Source: Dreissena polymorpha
Lineage: Eukaryota > Mollusca > Bivalvia > Myida > Dreissenidae
Assembly (NCBI RefSeq): GCF_020536995.1
Contig: NC_068357.1
Coordinates: 150,562,601 to 150,626,600, forward strand
Direction of reading: 5' to 3'
Length of the DNA: 64,000 nucleotides
Each line of letters starts with the position of its first letter. The stretch's first letter is position 1. The notes beneath the pieces were generated by a model that ran no database searches, was not told where the DNA came from, and saw only the letters and a list, made by a program, of their open reading frames with translations. A program made the translations under genes and the position numbers. Below are positions 33,940 through 46,084 of the stretch, piece by piece.

Positions 33940-35739
33940 CACAAGTCATAAGTTCACGAAATAAAACGTTTATTGATGCACTATATTTCCGCACTTTTTA
34001 TTTATCTCATAGTAATTCAAGAGTCCCATTATGTAAAAAAAATCAACTAAAAAGTAATTATACAAGCTTATTGAAATGCACGAAGGCCCTTTACTTTTTA
34101 ATTTCAATGGTTAAATACTAAATTTTACTTTTTTTAGGAAACTCCTAACTGTGCATGTCATAATAATATCTATAATAGTAAATGAGAACTGATCCAGAAA
34201 AAAGTATAACAATTAACATAACAATTGTACGATGACAACACAGTATGTAAAAGTAATTTAAAACGATGCGAGCTTCAAAATAATGTAGAAAGGACTAACC
34301 GTTTTATGTCAAATACAATCTAATACATGTTATAGAATTATGCCCAATACGTAAACAACAAATGTGAATGTACGAATGACAATAACTGCAGAATTGTGCA
34401 GTGCACGGTAACATTTCTAAAACATTAATCAGAACACGTAACGTTTGACATCAAAATAAAGTTGCGAGCGTTTATTATCAAACAATTACAAAACATGTGA
34501 ATTGTCTCCGATGTCTGCGAGAAACAACGAGAGCGCCGATGGCGTTAAAAGCATAGGTGGAAGATACAGGGAAGTTGCTGCTTAAGTAAATGTTAAGGGA
34601 ACAGTTGACTGAATGAAAAACTAAAAGGCTATCAAGAAGAAAAGGTTATTTTTAAGATTAAGTACAAATAATGAAACAGGAAGTGAGGAAATATTGCAAA
34701 TCTTCCTATAACAATCGGAATATCAGGAACACGTATTAAGTGAGCTTGGTATTTTGCGAGAAAGTAAATGCCCGGATGTAAATGTTATTTTTGGCTGGAC
34801 GTTTATTTCTGTTGTTGTTTTACACTTGCGATCATGGTGAATCAGCTACTCAGTTACAAAATGGCGTCACGTGGTATAATGTAGTTCGATATCGCCATCC
34901 GCGAATTTCTCAAATCAATAATTTCAAACAATTACCGACTATTTAAATAGATAATCTTTCCATTTACATCAGTGTTTGAAACGCTTTTGAAAAATAATTA
35001 CCCAAGCCTTTCAAAATTTAAGCACGGACAGATCTGTATCGAACTATTCTTTTCACAAATGAAAAAAGACGCTACCCTAGTCGTCTGCGTCAAGAATTTG
35101 TCGTAAAAATTGTGGTAAGCGTTAGATGCAGACGTGCACAACAGATTTAGTTCTGAATACAGATTTCTGAATGCAGATTTTTATAGAAACTCCTCACAGC
35201 AGTTACTTCCCTTGCTTCGCCCGGTCAGTAACTTCTAGTATAAGGGTGACCACTGCGTAGGAGATTGAGATTTATAGTGCAGATAAAATTGTTTTACGAA
35301 CGAAATTTGTTTTAGGTTATAAGAAGATTTTTTTTACATAAAACGGTCTTAGAAAAATTCACTAAAAACGGTGTCAGCAATATTCTTGGAAGAAAACGTT
35401 AGAAAAATGTTTCCAAATAAAAAATTGTAGAATTACCATATACTATATTAAATAGAAATTTCGTCTGATTTTTGATCAGGTAAGGCTTCATAATGGTCAA
35501 CCGTATCATGTGCATTTTCGAAATGTAGTATATACCTTAAGCATAGGTGCGTTGCACCTATGCTAAAAACTATACACGATCCGTTCGACCATGCTTATAT
35601 ACGAAATTTTAGGTAAGGGTCGGCTGCATTATGATCATCAATGATGTCTTGTGACTCGTAGTACAGAACTAGTGGTCAATCTGGTACCAACTGATCAATT
35701 ATACAACTCTAGGACCACGTTGTCATCACTGCCAAACGA
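33940..35739. other. module 1 non-coding DNA, left part
   Basis: Contains a single copy of the 37-bp unit (caagcttattgaaatgca, 34067) that became a minisatellite in module 2, and a perfect 11-bp-stem hairpin at 35540-35564. Otherwise AT-rich with nothing to name. Confidence 0.45.
35540..35564. other. perfect hairpin
   Basis: AGCATAGGTGC, loop GTT, GCACCTATGCT. It lies 175 bp downstream of exon A1 (reading -). No module 2 counterpart is present. Confidence 0.7.
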
Positions 35740-35740
35740 T

Positions 35741-35931
35741 TCATATCCGATCACTTATGTGCGTCACCATGTGCGACTTCAGGTGGTAATTCCGGACGAA
35801 GCGTTTCCCACACACTGCGCATGCCTACGGCCTCTCCCCTGTGTGAATGCGCACGTGCTGACGCAGGTGACCGCTGCAGGTGAACTTGGTCGGACAGAGC
35901 ATGCATGTGTACTTCTTCCGGTCCGCAAGAT
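35741..35931 (-). pseudogene. zinc-finger terminal exon A1, interrupted by a stop
   Basis: Same length (191 nt), phase and sequence as exon A2 at 47026. Acceptor TTCTTTAG before 35931. Finger 1 is complete (CMLC ... HVRIH). The linker reads TGERP and then TAG where A2 has TTC. Finger 2 (CAVC ... HMVTH) remains open after it to the shared end THISDRI and TGA at 35743-35741. Splicing to it would give a one-finger protein, or the exon is dead. Confidence 0.8.
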
Positions 35932-36497
35932 CTAAAGAAAAGGATAATCAATATTTGACCATTGAAATGAAATATGGGAAATATTTTTAGTTACTACGGA
36001 AAACAACTAAACCATTATATTGCTTTTAAATGTTCAAGGACAGCGTTATGAGACTGTAGCACAAGTATGTAATATATACTCGTATTTCTGCTTTGCTTGT
36101 TACCGGTATATTGATATTGTGGCTGATCAACAACATGTCATCACATGATATAACAATACAAAAAGTGTTGTTGTATCTACGAAGTAACACTAAAACTACG
36201 AATGCTGCTTCCTTTTATAATAAAGTGCAACATGATGACACAGCTAGTGTTGAGTCTTTATAGTTCAAGGCATTTGCATTGTTTCATTTCACAAAGTTCT
36301 GACTTTCTGTCGACGAATCAAGTGCCTTTTATTGCGCCGAAAAGCATGAGGATAAAGAAGTGGTAGACATTATTCCGTCCATACGTGCGTGCGTCTGTGC
36401 TTCCGTTTGTCACACTACTCTCTGCTCTAATCCTTATACATTGTGCATTCAATTTTCGTCAAACTTGTTCGGGATAACTAGAAGTGCTACAAAGCAT

Positions 36498-36909
36498 TTG
36501 TGAGGAAACAGTATTACTGAACATTTACCATAGTCCAATATAGCCATTATATGTATCTTTTGACGATTTGAAAACCTAAAAATTATAAAGCGTTGCAACG
36601 CGAAACGATTGAATAATTTGGATAGTTCTGTTGTTGTCGTTTAAATTTACGAAAGTACGAAGATTGCTTATATAAGGTATAAAATACTTGTGTACAGCCG
36701 GCGGAATAGCCGAGAGGGCTTATGCGTTTTTACTTCAGACTAATTCCAGGACTCCGGGGGTCACTGGTTCGAGCCCTGGTTCCGGCTACTTTTTTTCCTT
36801 TTTAAAATTTTATTCTTGATTTTTAATGGAGCTTTTAAAATCTAATGTTTACATTTATCAATATAAAGCATTTAATGCAAAATATGCCAAAATCTGTGAA
36901 AAGGCCCCT
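36498..36909 (+). mobile_element. TTAA-flanked tRNA-bearing TIR element, copy 4 (left end lost)
   Basis: Right end CTGTGAAAAGGCCCCT before TTAA (36910-36913). The left arm begins only at 'tttgtgaggaaacag'. The cassette at 36696-36787 pairs AGCCGG with CCGGCT at its ends, with A box tagccgagaggg and B box ggttcgagcc. It is present in module 1 only. Confidence 0.75.
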
Positions 36910-37161
36910 TTAACTGTTTACGTTCGTTTAGAATACAATGTACATGTAATACACATTCTTACGAAGAATAACAATGTTATCCGTTTTAAAATGAACATTT
37001 GTTCCAAGCAGCGACTCATTTCTCAGTACAATTTAATAGCAAGTGTAACAATCAGTGCCTAACAATCAGTATAGCTTATTAGCAAACATTTGTAGGAAAC
37101 AATGTTTCCCTTTTGGAGTAAATACCATTTCAATTTCGCGCATTATTCAAGTAGGTAAGTT

Positions 37162-37406
37162 TCAGGGGACGTCACTCTCTTGCGGATGTTTCACGTTTAG
37201 ATGACGGACCATGTGACTCTTCAAGTGATACTTGCGCACAAAGCGTTTGTCGCACACGTGACACGCGAAGGGTTTTTCCCCGGTGTGAATGCGCAAGTGC
37301 GTGTGAAGATTCGACATCCGGTCAAACTGGCTCGGACACAGCGGGCATTTGTGCGTTCTTTTGTCCATTCGTTGCGTCCATGTTGCCTGATTATAAGGGT
37401 CCTCAC
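37162..37406 (-). CDS. C2H2 zinc-finger terminal exon B1
   Basis: Acceptor TTATTTTCAG before 37406; enters in phase 1 as (G)GT GAG GAC; stop TGA at 37164-37162. It encodes GEDPYNQATW, a short basic lead KRTHK, finger 1 (CPLC ... HTHLRIH), linker TGEKPFA, finger 2 (CHVC ... HMVRH) and tail LNVKHPQESDVP. Helix residues -1/2/3/6 are R/S/N/T in finger 1 and R/Y/H/S in finger 2. It is one of seven same-phase two-finger exons and has no start of its own. Confidence 0.9.
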
Positions 37407-38669
37407 CTGAAAATAAAAATAATTCGAATATGTGAATACAAACTGCCTAAAATGCATTGCTTAATACTCGTGGATTCAGGACGATTATTTGAAAGCTCGT
37501 GGATTGCAAACGCATACTTGAATGCTGTAGTCAATTCTATTCATAAACGTGTGACGTAAACGTCTCATCACTACGCTGAGATCTACACTAGAATTGGATT
37601 ACTAAAGCAAACTTTTGCGAAATATGCATACTCTAAGATAAAGATAGTTCACGGAATAAAATAATCCTTAAAATAGCAAACGTTACTGAAGTATTGAAAA
37701 GCCATTTATAAACTTGATAAAAATCCCATTATATTAAATTTAACATTTAAAATTATTGTGTTTATACATGTTCGTTTAATTAAATGAGGTGTCATGAACT
37801 TTGTACTTTCTATTCGAATACGTATAGAAGCATTCACATTTAAGATGAATACTTTGTTTATTCATCGAACCTGGAGGATTAGCCATTTAAAACTGAAATG
37901 ATGTACATAATGAATGCATGTACAAAGTATGTCCGACATTATTGCGACTTTCGCACATAGTAAGTACAGGCGTCGCATACATAAGTTTTCAAAAAATAGT
38001 TTTCTTCCTATCATGAACAGCGCAGAATCACAGAGGCTACTAATGAAAGCGAACTATGGATACAATCATCTGAAATACTGAAAAGCCGTTATTTCAAACA
38101 AGCAAGGTCATATTGTTGGATCTTTTGCATGGGTGTTGCGCCAGGAAATGTTAATCGAGGATTTTTCAACCCTTTCACCAGATATATGCTATTATGTGGA
38201 TATTGAGATGATCATCAGATATATGCCTTTATGCGGGTATTGAGATGCTTTACTACTTGTTTAATATTTACATTCCGAATGTTTTTATTTCAAAAGGAAG
38301 GGGATGTATTCCTAAAGATGTTGTATAATTTTTAGTTGTGAGCGTGAGCGTCAGCTCACAACTAATGTATGTAGAGGCAATTTTGCAAGTCGGTCTGCTG
38401 TCAGCTACGCTAGGAACGATAACTGCAAGTCAGTCTCGTGTTAGCTACGCTAGGAACGATAACCACTGCCTGTCTGCACTACCTGCAGTAAAGTTATGCA
38501 GACGATGAATGCTAGGAGCGTCTGCTCTAACCACCGCATCTGCCTGTTTATAGTTCACCACAAGAACACTGCCTTGTGTGTATGTAATCAATAGTGTTTA
38601 AAAGTTTGTAAGACGACATTAGCCAGTCTAGTGTTTATCATTGAAATCTGTACATATTATCTGCTTGCA

Positions 38670-38835
38670 GGGATAATGGGGCTTAATGCATGTCAAATAA
38701 GATTTTCCTGTACACACAATGCGCCCATGCTAATCAAGGACGACACTTTCTGATTGTATGGTGTTTTTCGTTTAAAGATTCTCTGGCACTGGGATGACAA
38801 TTAATGCATAAGCATTAAGCCCTGTTTTCCCAAAA
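38670..38835. repeat. diverged MITE of the 14648 family
   Basis: Contains 'ggcttaatgcatgt', 'gctaatcaaggacgacactt' and 'gcattaagccctgttttccc' in the family order. Absent from module 2 at the matching place. Confidence 0.5.
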
Positions 38836-39507
38836 TGAAGCTTAAAAAATTATATTTTGTATTAATGATTTGGAAAAAAAAACATATCGACCTATGCTTT
38901 AAGACACACTCTTTATAAATTTGAATGGGTTGTGTTCACTTTAAACTTGCTATATAAAAAGCTTTTACATAATTTTCAAAAACTGAGTTGCGTCTAAGAT
39001 TATACAACAGCGATTATTATCACTTTTACGCTGAATTATACAGATAGGTCGATAATAAACTACTTGTTTTTACTAACCTTTCAAAACATTGTATTTCAAA
39101 AGAAAAAGGGATTCATACATAAAGATGTTTATTTTCATAATCATCTTTTCCGCCAAAAACAAAACCATGTAGAAACAAAACAACATAACAAAAAAAAGCA
39201 ATAATTGGTTCACGTACTTAATAAAATTACTTAGAACATACTACATGTATTTCGGATTTGAATTTCTAGGAATGTCCAGATTCAACATGTAAAACTAGTT
39301 ATTTCCTTTAATGGTTTAGTTTTGGTTTATTTTATTGTTACATGTTAAAGAACCGTCAAACTATGATATTTATTCAAACCATGTGTTTATTATTATTTCC
39401 ACAAAAGTTTGCATTTTAGTCGGCGAAATTGTGTTTTTTTTTTAAAAAAAAAAATCACAGACTTAAACTTGGCAACAGCACTGTCACAATAATCATTATA
39501 ACCATGT

Positions 39508-39675
39508 TTAACCCTTTCCCACACAGAGGCAAAGTGAAAATGGCTATGTGCAAACAGCATAAAACCAGAACGTCCTGCGAGTAACTCGCAGTCTGTTCAG
39601 GTTTTATGCTGTTTGCTTCTCATCACAATCTAAGGTTTGGAAATGAAGCCTTTAAAACTTGAATTTAGTAAGAAA
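39508..39675. mobile_element. hairpin MITE, module 1 copy
   Basis: Starts at 'ttaaccctttcccacacaga'; stem GCAAACAGCATAAAACC pairs with GGTTTTATGCTGTTTGC around an inner stem CTGCGAGT/ACTCGCAG (39550-39615). The same copy is at 51290-51430 in module 2, so it predates the duplication. Confidence 0.7.
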
Positions 39676-41299
39676 GGTCTTAAAGTCCCCGTTCGTGGTT
39701 GTTTTGCATATAAATCGAGAAATAAACTTCTACATAAATTCATTGAAATATATTTTTATCGAGGTTGACATCGCAAACCTGGTCAAAATCGGTTTTGAAT
39801 CGATAAAATAATATATAAATTATCATACATACATGCAATAGGCGAAAACCATTGCAGCGTCGCGAGTTATGCAAATTATATCTATATTAAGCTTTCGGTA
39901 AACATTATTAGCATATGGAAGATACATACTTAGATTTAGCAAAAACGTAGCGTTGCAACTCAGTTTCCGTCTGTAACAGATGTATTTGCATTTGTTTTTG
40001 CCTTCTCTCCGCTAAATTCGCCCATATCCGCAATGTTGAATCTTTAGGTTTGAATTAACGTGTCGAATCATGAATACTAATTAGGTCGTGTTCGTACTTA
40101 ATCGTACTCGACCCCAACATAAAAATCGCTATATTGTTTGTTTTCAACCGATTTAAACCGGATTTACAGTGATATCCTCAATAAAAACACGATTTCTTAC
40201 GATTCTGCCCATATATATCTCCGCGAACGGGGACTTTAAATTAAATATAACTTTCTAAGGTACTACACATACGTGAAAATATGAAAATACGTCTTAACTG
40301 TGGTCTCTAGAGTGGTAACAAGTTTGTTCTTAATTTTGGCCTGGTGACCAATATTTGTATGCGCGTGACTCAGAGTCAACTACAGCCAAGGTATTGCAAC
40401 AAGGGACATTCAGACCAAGTTTCATCAAGATTGAATAATAAATTTGGTCTCTAGAGTGTTAAAAAGGGTTTCCAAATATTTGACCTGGTGAATTATACCT
40501 TGTTTAAGGACGAACGTATTACAAATTAACATAAAAATGTCAATATACTCGTTCTGAGCAATTTTCTGATCTAAATATATTCACTCAATATAGACAAAAA
40601 AAAATAAGTTATTTTTCTTTTTGTTGACCATGTGATATTGTTGTTCGACGCACATGGCCTAGATTGAAATTTAAAATCAAGATAAATATTCTGAAAACGT
40701 TGTATCAAGTTTGAGTCATAAATATGGCCTGTAGGGAAGAAACAGGTTAGTTTTTCTAACATTTTACTGTGACCTAGTCTTTGGACACTTGCAACATAAT
40801 CAAACTTGGCCTATATATTGTAAAGATAAACATTCTGTCTTAATACATTTCATCAACATTGGATGAAACATGTGGCGTTTAAAGTTGTAAAGAAACAACA
40901 AGTTTGACGAAGCAAAGTGCAAACCACCGGACACACATCTCACAACGCCGGCCATAGTGTGAGCACAATAGCTGACCTTTAGCACAGTTGAGCTAATAAT
41001 AATAAAGTATTTTAAACACTTTGTAGCAATAATTAGCAATATACCTGTATTATATACAAAGTCTGAATGTCGTTCTTGTTTAGGGCAAATTGTTTTAATC
41101 AATTTTAGGTATTATAATTACTAAACATGATTCCATATGTTACATGCTTGTTCCGTAAAAAAAAGTGTCTTGCTTTCAAAAAATATCAATGTGTACAAGT
41201 CCCTTTAACTTTATATATGTTTCTGAATGTACATGTATTCAGGTGGTAACCTTAACTAATAACTATGAAGCAAAATTTAAAACAAATTGTAACGCAAAA

Positions 41300-42617
41300 A
41301 AAAAACACTAGAGGCCATGAAAGGCACAAAGTCGCTCACCTGAGATACAAAGATACTGACCTGTTCTGTGCATCCCAAGATGTCATTAGAATAAATGTTA
41401 TGACCAACTTTCATGAAGAGTGAATAATTAATGTAACTTTTATAGTTCGAACAAGGTCTTACTATAGACCTATAAGGATAAATTCCCCGCTCCCTGGCGG
41501 CCACGTTTTTCAAAAGACCGGAACCATTTTCGAAACATCCAAGATATCATTAGAACGAAAGCTCTGACCAAGTTTCAGGAACATTGGACTATACATGTGA
41601 CTTTTAGAGAATTAACTGTTTACTATAGCCATATAAGGAAAAATGCCCCGCCCCCTTTTCAACCAACCGGAACCATTTTCAAATTCTTACAAGATATCAT
41701 TGGGAAAGCCATATAAGGACAAATGCCCCGCCCTCTGGTGCCCATGTTTTTCAACCAACCGGAACCATTTTTTAATTAGTCCAAGATATCATTGAGACAA
41801 ATCTTCTGACCAAGTTTCATGATGATCGGAAAATTAATGTGGCCTCTCGAGTGTTAACAAGGTTTTACTATAGCCGTTTGAGGAAATATGCCCTGCCCCC
41901 TGGCGGTCATGTTTTTCAACGAACAGGAACCATTTTCGAACTCATCCAAGATATCATTGCTAAAAATCTTCTGTGCAAGTTTCATGAAAATTGGACAATA
42001 CATGTGTCCTCTAGAGCATTAACAAGATTTTTCTATAGCCATATAAGTAATAATGCCCTGCCATATGGCGGCTATGTTTTTCAACCAACCGTAACCATTT
42101 TCGAACTTGTCCAAGTTATCATGGGCACAAATCTTCTGACCAAGTTGCATAATGATCGGACAATAAGTGTGGCCTCTAATTAAGTGTTAACAAGTTTTTA
42201 CTTTATCCATATAAGGAAAATGCCCCGCTTCATGGCGGCCACGTTGATCAACCAACCGGAACCATTTTCGAAGTCATCCAAGATAGATTGTGTTACAAAG
42301 CTTCAGAACAAAGTTCATGAGGATCGAGCAATTAATGTGGCCTATAGGTGTTACCAAGGTTTTATTATAGCCATATAAGGAAAACTAATGCTCCGCTCCC
42401 TGGCGGCCATGTTTTTTAACCAACCGGTAACAGTTGCAAACTCGTCCAACATTTCATTGGCACAAATTTCCGACCGAATTTCATGAAGACCGAACAATAA
42501 ATGTGGCCTCTAGAGTGTTAACAAGAAAAATGTTGACGCCGCACAACGAACGACGCACGACGGACAAATGGCGGTCACAAAAGCTCACCATCAGCACATT
42601 GTGCTTAGGTGTGCTAA
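41300..42617. mobile_element. composite element with ~175-bp tandem units
   Basis: About six units with 'ccccgccccctggcggccat', 'caaccggaaccattttcgaa' and 'gaccaagtttcatga'. It ends 'aaagctcaccatcagcacat...gtgctaaaa', a decayed version of the 3' hairpin at 20522. Related to the second array of the 18043-20551 element. Module 2 lacks it. Confidence 0.65.
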
Positions 42618-42784
42618 AAATCAACATCTAACTGCAAAACATAAAGTGTTCATAACAATCTTAACAATAAAGTAAAGGCTAGCTGCTTAAAATGTACCAC
42701 ACTGTAGCTTGATAGCCCATCGAAGTTCAAACAACAAATTAATGTAGCAAAGTCTGTTCCATAAGAAAACAAAAGAACATGTTT

Positions 42785-42832
42785 ATTACAGTCCATCACT
42801 CTGCCAAATGAGCTAGGCGTTCCAGCATGTGA
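42785..42832 (-). repeat. tRNA-like A-box fragment
   Basis: On the - strand, 'cgcctagctcatttggcaga' resembles a tRNA 5' half. The module 2 copy (53535-53580) reads TAGCTCAGTTGGTAGAG. No B box follows, so it is a relic. Confidence 0.45.
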
Positions 42833-42943
42833 GACATTCACATGGTAAAAAAACAATTTTAAAGCCTGGATGACTCAAGAGTATTGAGTTAACTTATACT
42901 TCTAGAGTTCTTGGGTGAAATTCTTGTTGCGGGCAATTTTTTT

Positions 42944-42949
42944 TTTATT
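42944..42949 (-). terminator. poly(A) signal after exon C1
   Basis: AATAAA on the - strand, about 20 nt past the stop of exon C1. The homologous AATAAA in module 2 is at 53774-53779, next to a decayed exon-C fragment. Confidence 0.5.
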
Positions 42950-42967
42950 GCAATTGCTGGTAGGATA

Positions 42968-43164
42968 TCACATCTGGAGGTGCCTGATTTGATGACCCTT
43001 TAGGTGGTGTTTCAGTGTGAACCTCTGCTGACAGACTGCACACTGATAAGGTTTGTCCCCTGTATGTATCCTCATGTGCTGCTCCATATGGGAAGGCCTG
43101 CTAAACCGCCTCTGGCACACCTCACACGCGTACCGCATGTGTCCCTTGTTTGAGGAATTCATAC
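42968..43164 (-). CDS. C2H2 zinc-finger terminal exon C1
   Basis: Acceptor TCTTTGGCAG before 43164; phase 1 entry (G)GT ATG AAT; stop TGA at 42970-42968. It encodes GMNSSNKGHMRYA, finger 1 (CEVC ... HMEQHMRIH), linker TGDKPYQ, finger 2 (CAVC ... HQIRH) and tail LQM. Helix residues R/S/H/Q and L/H/H/G. An AATAAA on the - strand at 42949-42944 lies 20 nt after the stop. Confidence 0.9.
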
Positions 43165-43262
43165 CTGCCAAAGAAATATTACTTGTAACATATTTTAAAC
43201 CTATTTATCAAAGCATCGTGTTTGCCACGTGATTACCCCCATCCGAGACTCACACACCAAAA

Positions 43263-43682
43263 CAGGGGATAATCACGTGATAGTCAAGATCGCGATATCC
43301 ATGCCGAGACAGTTAGTTTTCGCCATTTTATACCCTTTATTATTTCTCTTTAAATTTTAAATGACGCTTACTTTAAAGCCATATCAAAAAGTGTGATTAG
43401 AGTTTATTACATATTACAATTCGCTTTATATCTCGACTTTACTCGCAAATTTTCTTAGTGGGGCTGTAATTGGGTCATCCCGCAAAGAAATTTTGCAGCG
43501 AGTAAAGTCGAGATATAGAGAGAATATTAATACGAAATCAACGACTACCTTTCTTGCTGATATGGTTGGAACGTTTGCGGCATTCAAACAATCAATGCAT
43601 GCAATAAAGGGTATAAAACGGCAAAAATACCTGCCTCGGTATGGACGTCGCCATCTTGACTATCTTGTGATCATCCCTTCTG
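43263..43682. mobile_element. TIR element at the left edge of module 2
   Basis: Ends CAGGGGATAATCACGTGATA and inverted CAGAAGGGATGATCACAAGA, with arms 'gtcaagat' and 'atggacgtcgcc'. Same family as 32863-33268. Confidence 0.6.
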
Positions 43683-44694
43683 AAAAATTAATATCAATAT
43701 CTGCAAGCGAAAAAAAAAACGGAAATGCCGGACGGACTGTGGACAGTCAGACTGCTGTATTCGATCCTGCAGGGGGGACATAAAAACTGATTGGCAATAT
43801 GTGTTGTGTAGTAAAGCAGAGACGATATACATCATTGGGAAATATCCACTATTTCTGTAGATGTGTTCCTGAAGCACATTACACACATTTGTGGTTCTGC
43901 AACTTCTACGAGTAAAAGTGTCGGTATCGGCTTTGTGCTTATAATAATTTGCGGTAATAAGGTCGAAATTTCATCGGCGATTACTTTAGTTTATATGTCA
44001 GTTCGTAAAAATTTATTTTGGTTTTCAAAGGGACGTTTAAAATATAAATTATTCATTTGCAAATTAACATCCCATTGAAACCAATTGTATACGATCAGCA
44101 AAAAACTGTATTGCACGATAACGTGTCGAGTCGCTGAACATATTTTGAATGTATATCTGAAGTGATCAACATGTTTATCTCACAACTCGTTTCACGAATA
44201 CTAGTCTTCGTTTGAAGTGTACATGCTCGGGGTAGGGTCTCCGAAAAGATTGTAAACTACGTTCGCACTCATTTAATGTATGTGAATATACTGCAGCAAA
44301 GCATGGTTCAGAAAAACATCCGCGACATTAGCCATAAATCTTTGTTTTTATTGACAATCTTTTTCCACAACAAAAACCAATTAACATCAACGCCATGTCA
44401 TGAATCTTTGTTTCTATTTGCCATCTTTTTCCACCACGAACCAATAAACATCAACGCCAGGCACCTTTTTAAAAGACATTTCTTGTTTATAGTTATAATA
44501 GAATTTAAAACGTGTTTATATCTATCTTTGTTTGATATATTTAGCATTATTCCATTGACATCAACTTTGATCCATGTAATCGTTGTTTTATCGAATGTCC
44601 ATTACAGATAAATGAAACACGTACAAGTCATATTTGCACGAAATAAAACGTTTATTGATGCACTATATTTCCGCACTATTGATCTCATATTAAT

Positions 44695-44829
44695 TCATTT
44701 ATGCCTAGCATCTAGAAAAAAGGCCTTGACAAACAGCGAAGACCCAGATGCGGCGTCTCATCAGGGTCTGCGCTGTTTGCTTAAAGAAATTTCTGTAAGA
44801 AATATTCTAACAAGGGACTAAATTGTCAC
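44695..44829. repeat. hairpin MITE fragment
   Basis: 'ttcatttatgcctagcatct' followed by stem CAAACAGCG ... AGACCCAGATG / CATCAGGGTCT ... CGCTGTTTG (44731-44779). Related 'aacccatttatgcctagtgg' starts lie at 45453 (reversed) and 63958. Confidence 0.6.
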
Positions 44830-45352
44830 AAAACCAGGTTTTCATTGTGAAAAAAAAATCTGATAAAGGGAGAAAACTCAAACTGAACTTTTGAAATGAA
44901 CAAAAAAAAATTAACCCCCTTTGTAAGTTTGTTTTAAAAAAAAATCTATTTTTAGTCATGGCGACCTTGACATTGGAGATATTGATGTGATTCTTTCGTG
45001 CGACACACCGTCCCATGATGGTGAACAAATGTGCCAAATGATTTTAAAATCTCACAATGAATGACATAGTTATGGCCACGACAAGCTCATTTATGGCCAT
45101 TTTTGACCTTTGAACTCAAAGTGTGACCTTGACCTTGGAGATATCGACGTAATTATTTCGCGCGACACACCGTCCAATGATGGTGAACAAATGTGCCAAA
45201 TGATTTTAAAATCTGACAATGAACGACATAGTTATGGCCCGGACAAGCTTGTTCCGCCAGCCAGCCCGCCAGCCAGCCAGCCAGCCAGCCAGCCCGCCCG
45301 CATTCGCCAATCTAATAACCAGTTTTTTCCTTCGGAAAACCTGGTTAAAAAC
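44830..45352. mobile_element. AACCAGGTTTTC-ended element, copy 1
   Basis: Ends aaccaggttttc and gaaaacctggtt; inside are two ~140-bp units ('gatggtgaacaaatgtgcca') and a (CCAG/CCCG)n run at 45256-45300. Open frames in it come from the repeat units. Confidence 0.65.
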
Positions 45353-45491
45353 CTGGTTAAATATAGAAATAAATATACTAGATATCCCTAATTTTGGAAA
45401 TAAATTGATCCAATTTAGAAGGATGGGAGAGTCCACTCGGCATAAATGGGTTAATTCGAGAGTCTTATTATGAATAATTCAACTAAAAACG

Positions 45492-45752
45492 TAATCCTGC
45501 AAGCTTATTGAAATGCAAGGAGGCCTTTTATCCTGCAAGCTTATTGAAATGCAAGGAGGCCCTTTTATCCTGCAAGCTTATTGAAATGCAAAGAGGCCCT
45601 TTTATCCTGCAAGCTTATTGAAATGCAAGGAGGCCCTTTTATTCTGCAAGCTTATTGAAATGCAAGGAGGCCCTTTCATCCTGCAAGCTTATTGAAATGC
45701 AAGGAGGCCCTTTTAATCCTGCAAGCTTATTGAAATGCAAGTAGGTCCTTTC
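45492..45752 (+). repeat. 37-bp minisatellite x7
   Basis: Seven units with 'cctgcaagcttattgaaatg' and 'caaggaggccctttta', nearly identical. Module 1 has one copy at 34067. Confidence 0.9.
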
Positions 45753-46084
45753 CTTTTAAATGGCCATTGTAAAGGGCGACATGTTACTGTTTTAAGGAAA
45801 CTCAAGATAATATCTATTATAGTAAATGAGAAATCCGCCAGACAATAAAGGTATAACTAGCATAAACATTTTATGATAACACACAGTATGTAAAAGTAAT
45901 TTAAAATCGACACGAGCGACAGAATAATGTAGAAAGGACTAACCCTTTTTTAATATTAAATGCACTCTTATAAATGTTATAGAATAATGCCCAATACTTT
46001 AACAACAACTGTGAATGTACGAATGACAATAACTGCAGAATTGTACAGTGCACGGTAACATTTGTAAACAAGGGACAAAATTGT

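Larger units (their letters stand above)
33290..43200. repeat. tandem segmental duplication, module 1
   Basis: Collinear with 43700-54420. Matching anchors: 33350-33670 with 43730-44345; 33720-33930 with 44395-44610; 35590-36480 with 46870-47745; 36915-38320 with 49395-50790; 39050-40900 with 50815-52945; 41125-41292 with 53205-53352; 42650-43200 with 53400-54420. Each module carries zinc-finger exons A, B and C in the same order. Confidence 0.85.

Noticed and set aside
36696-36787. Functional tRNA-Leu gene
   Set aside because: Embedded in a repeated element; anticodon stem pairs poorly and other copies differ.
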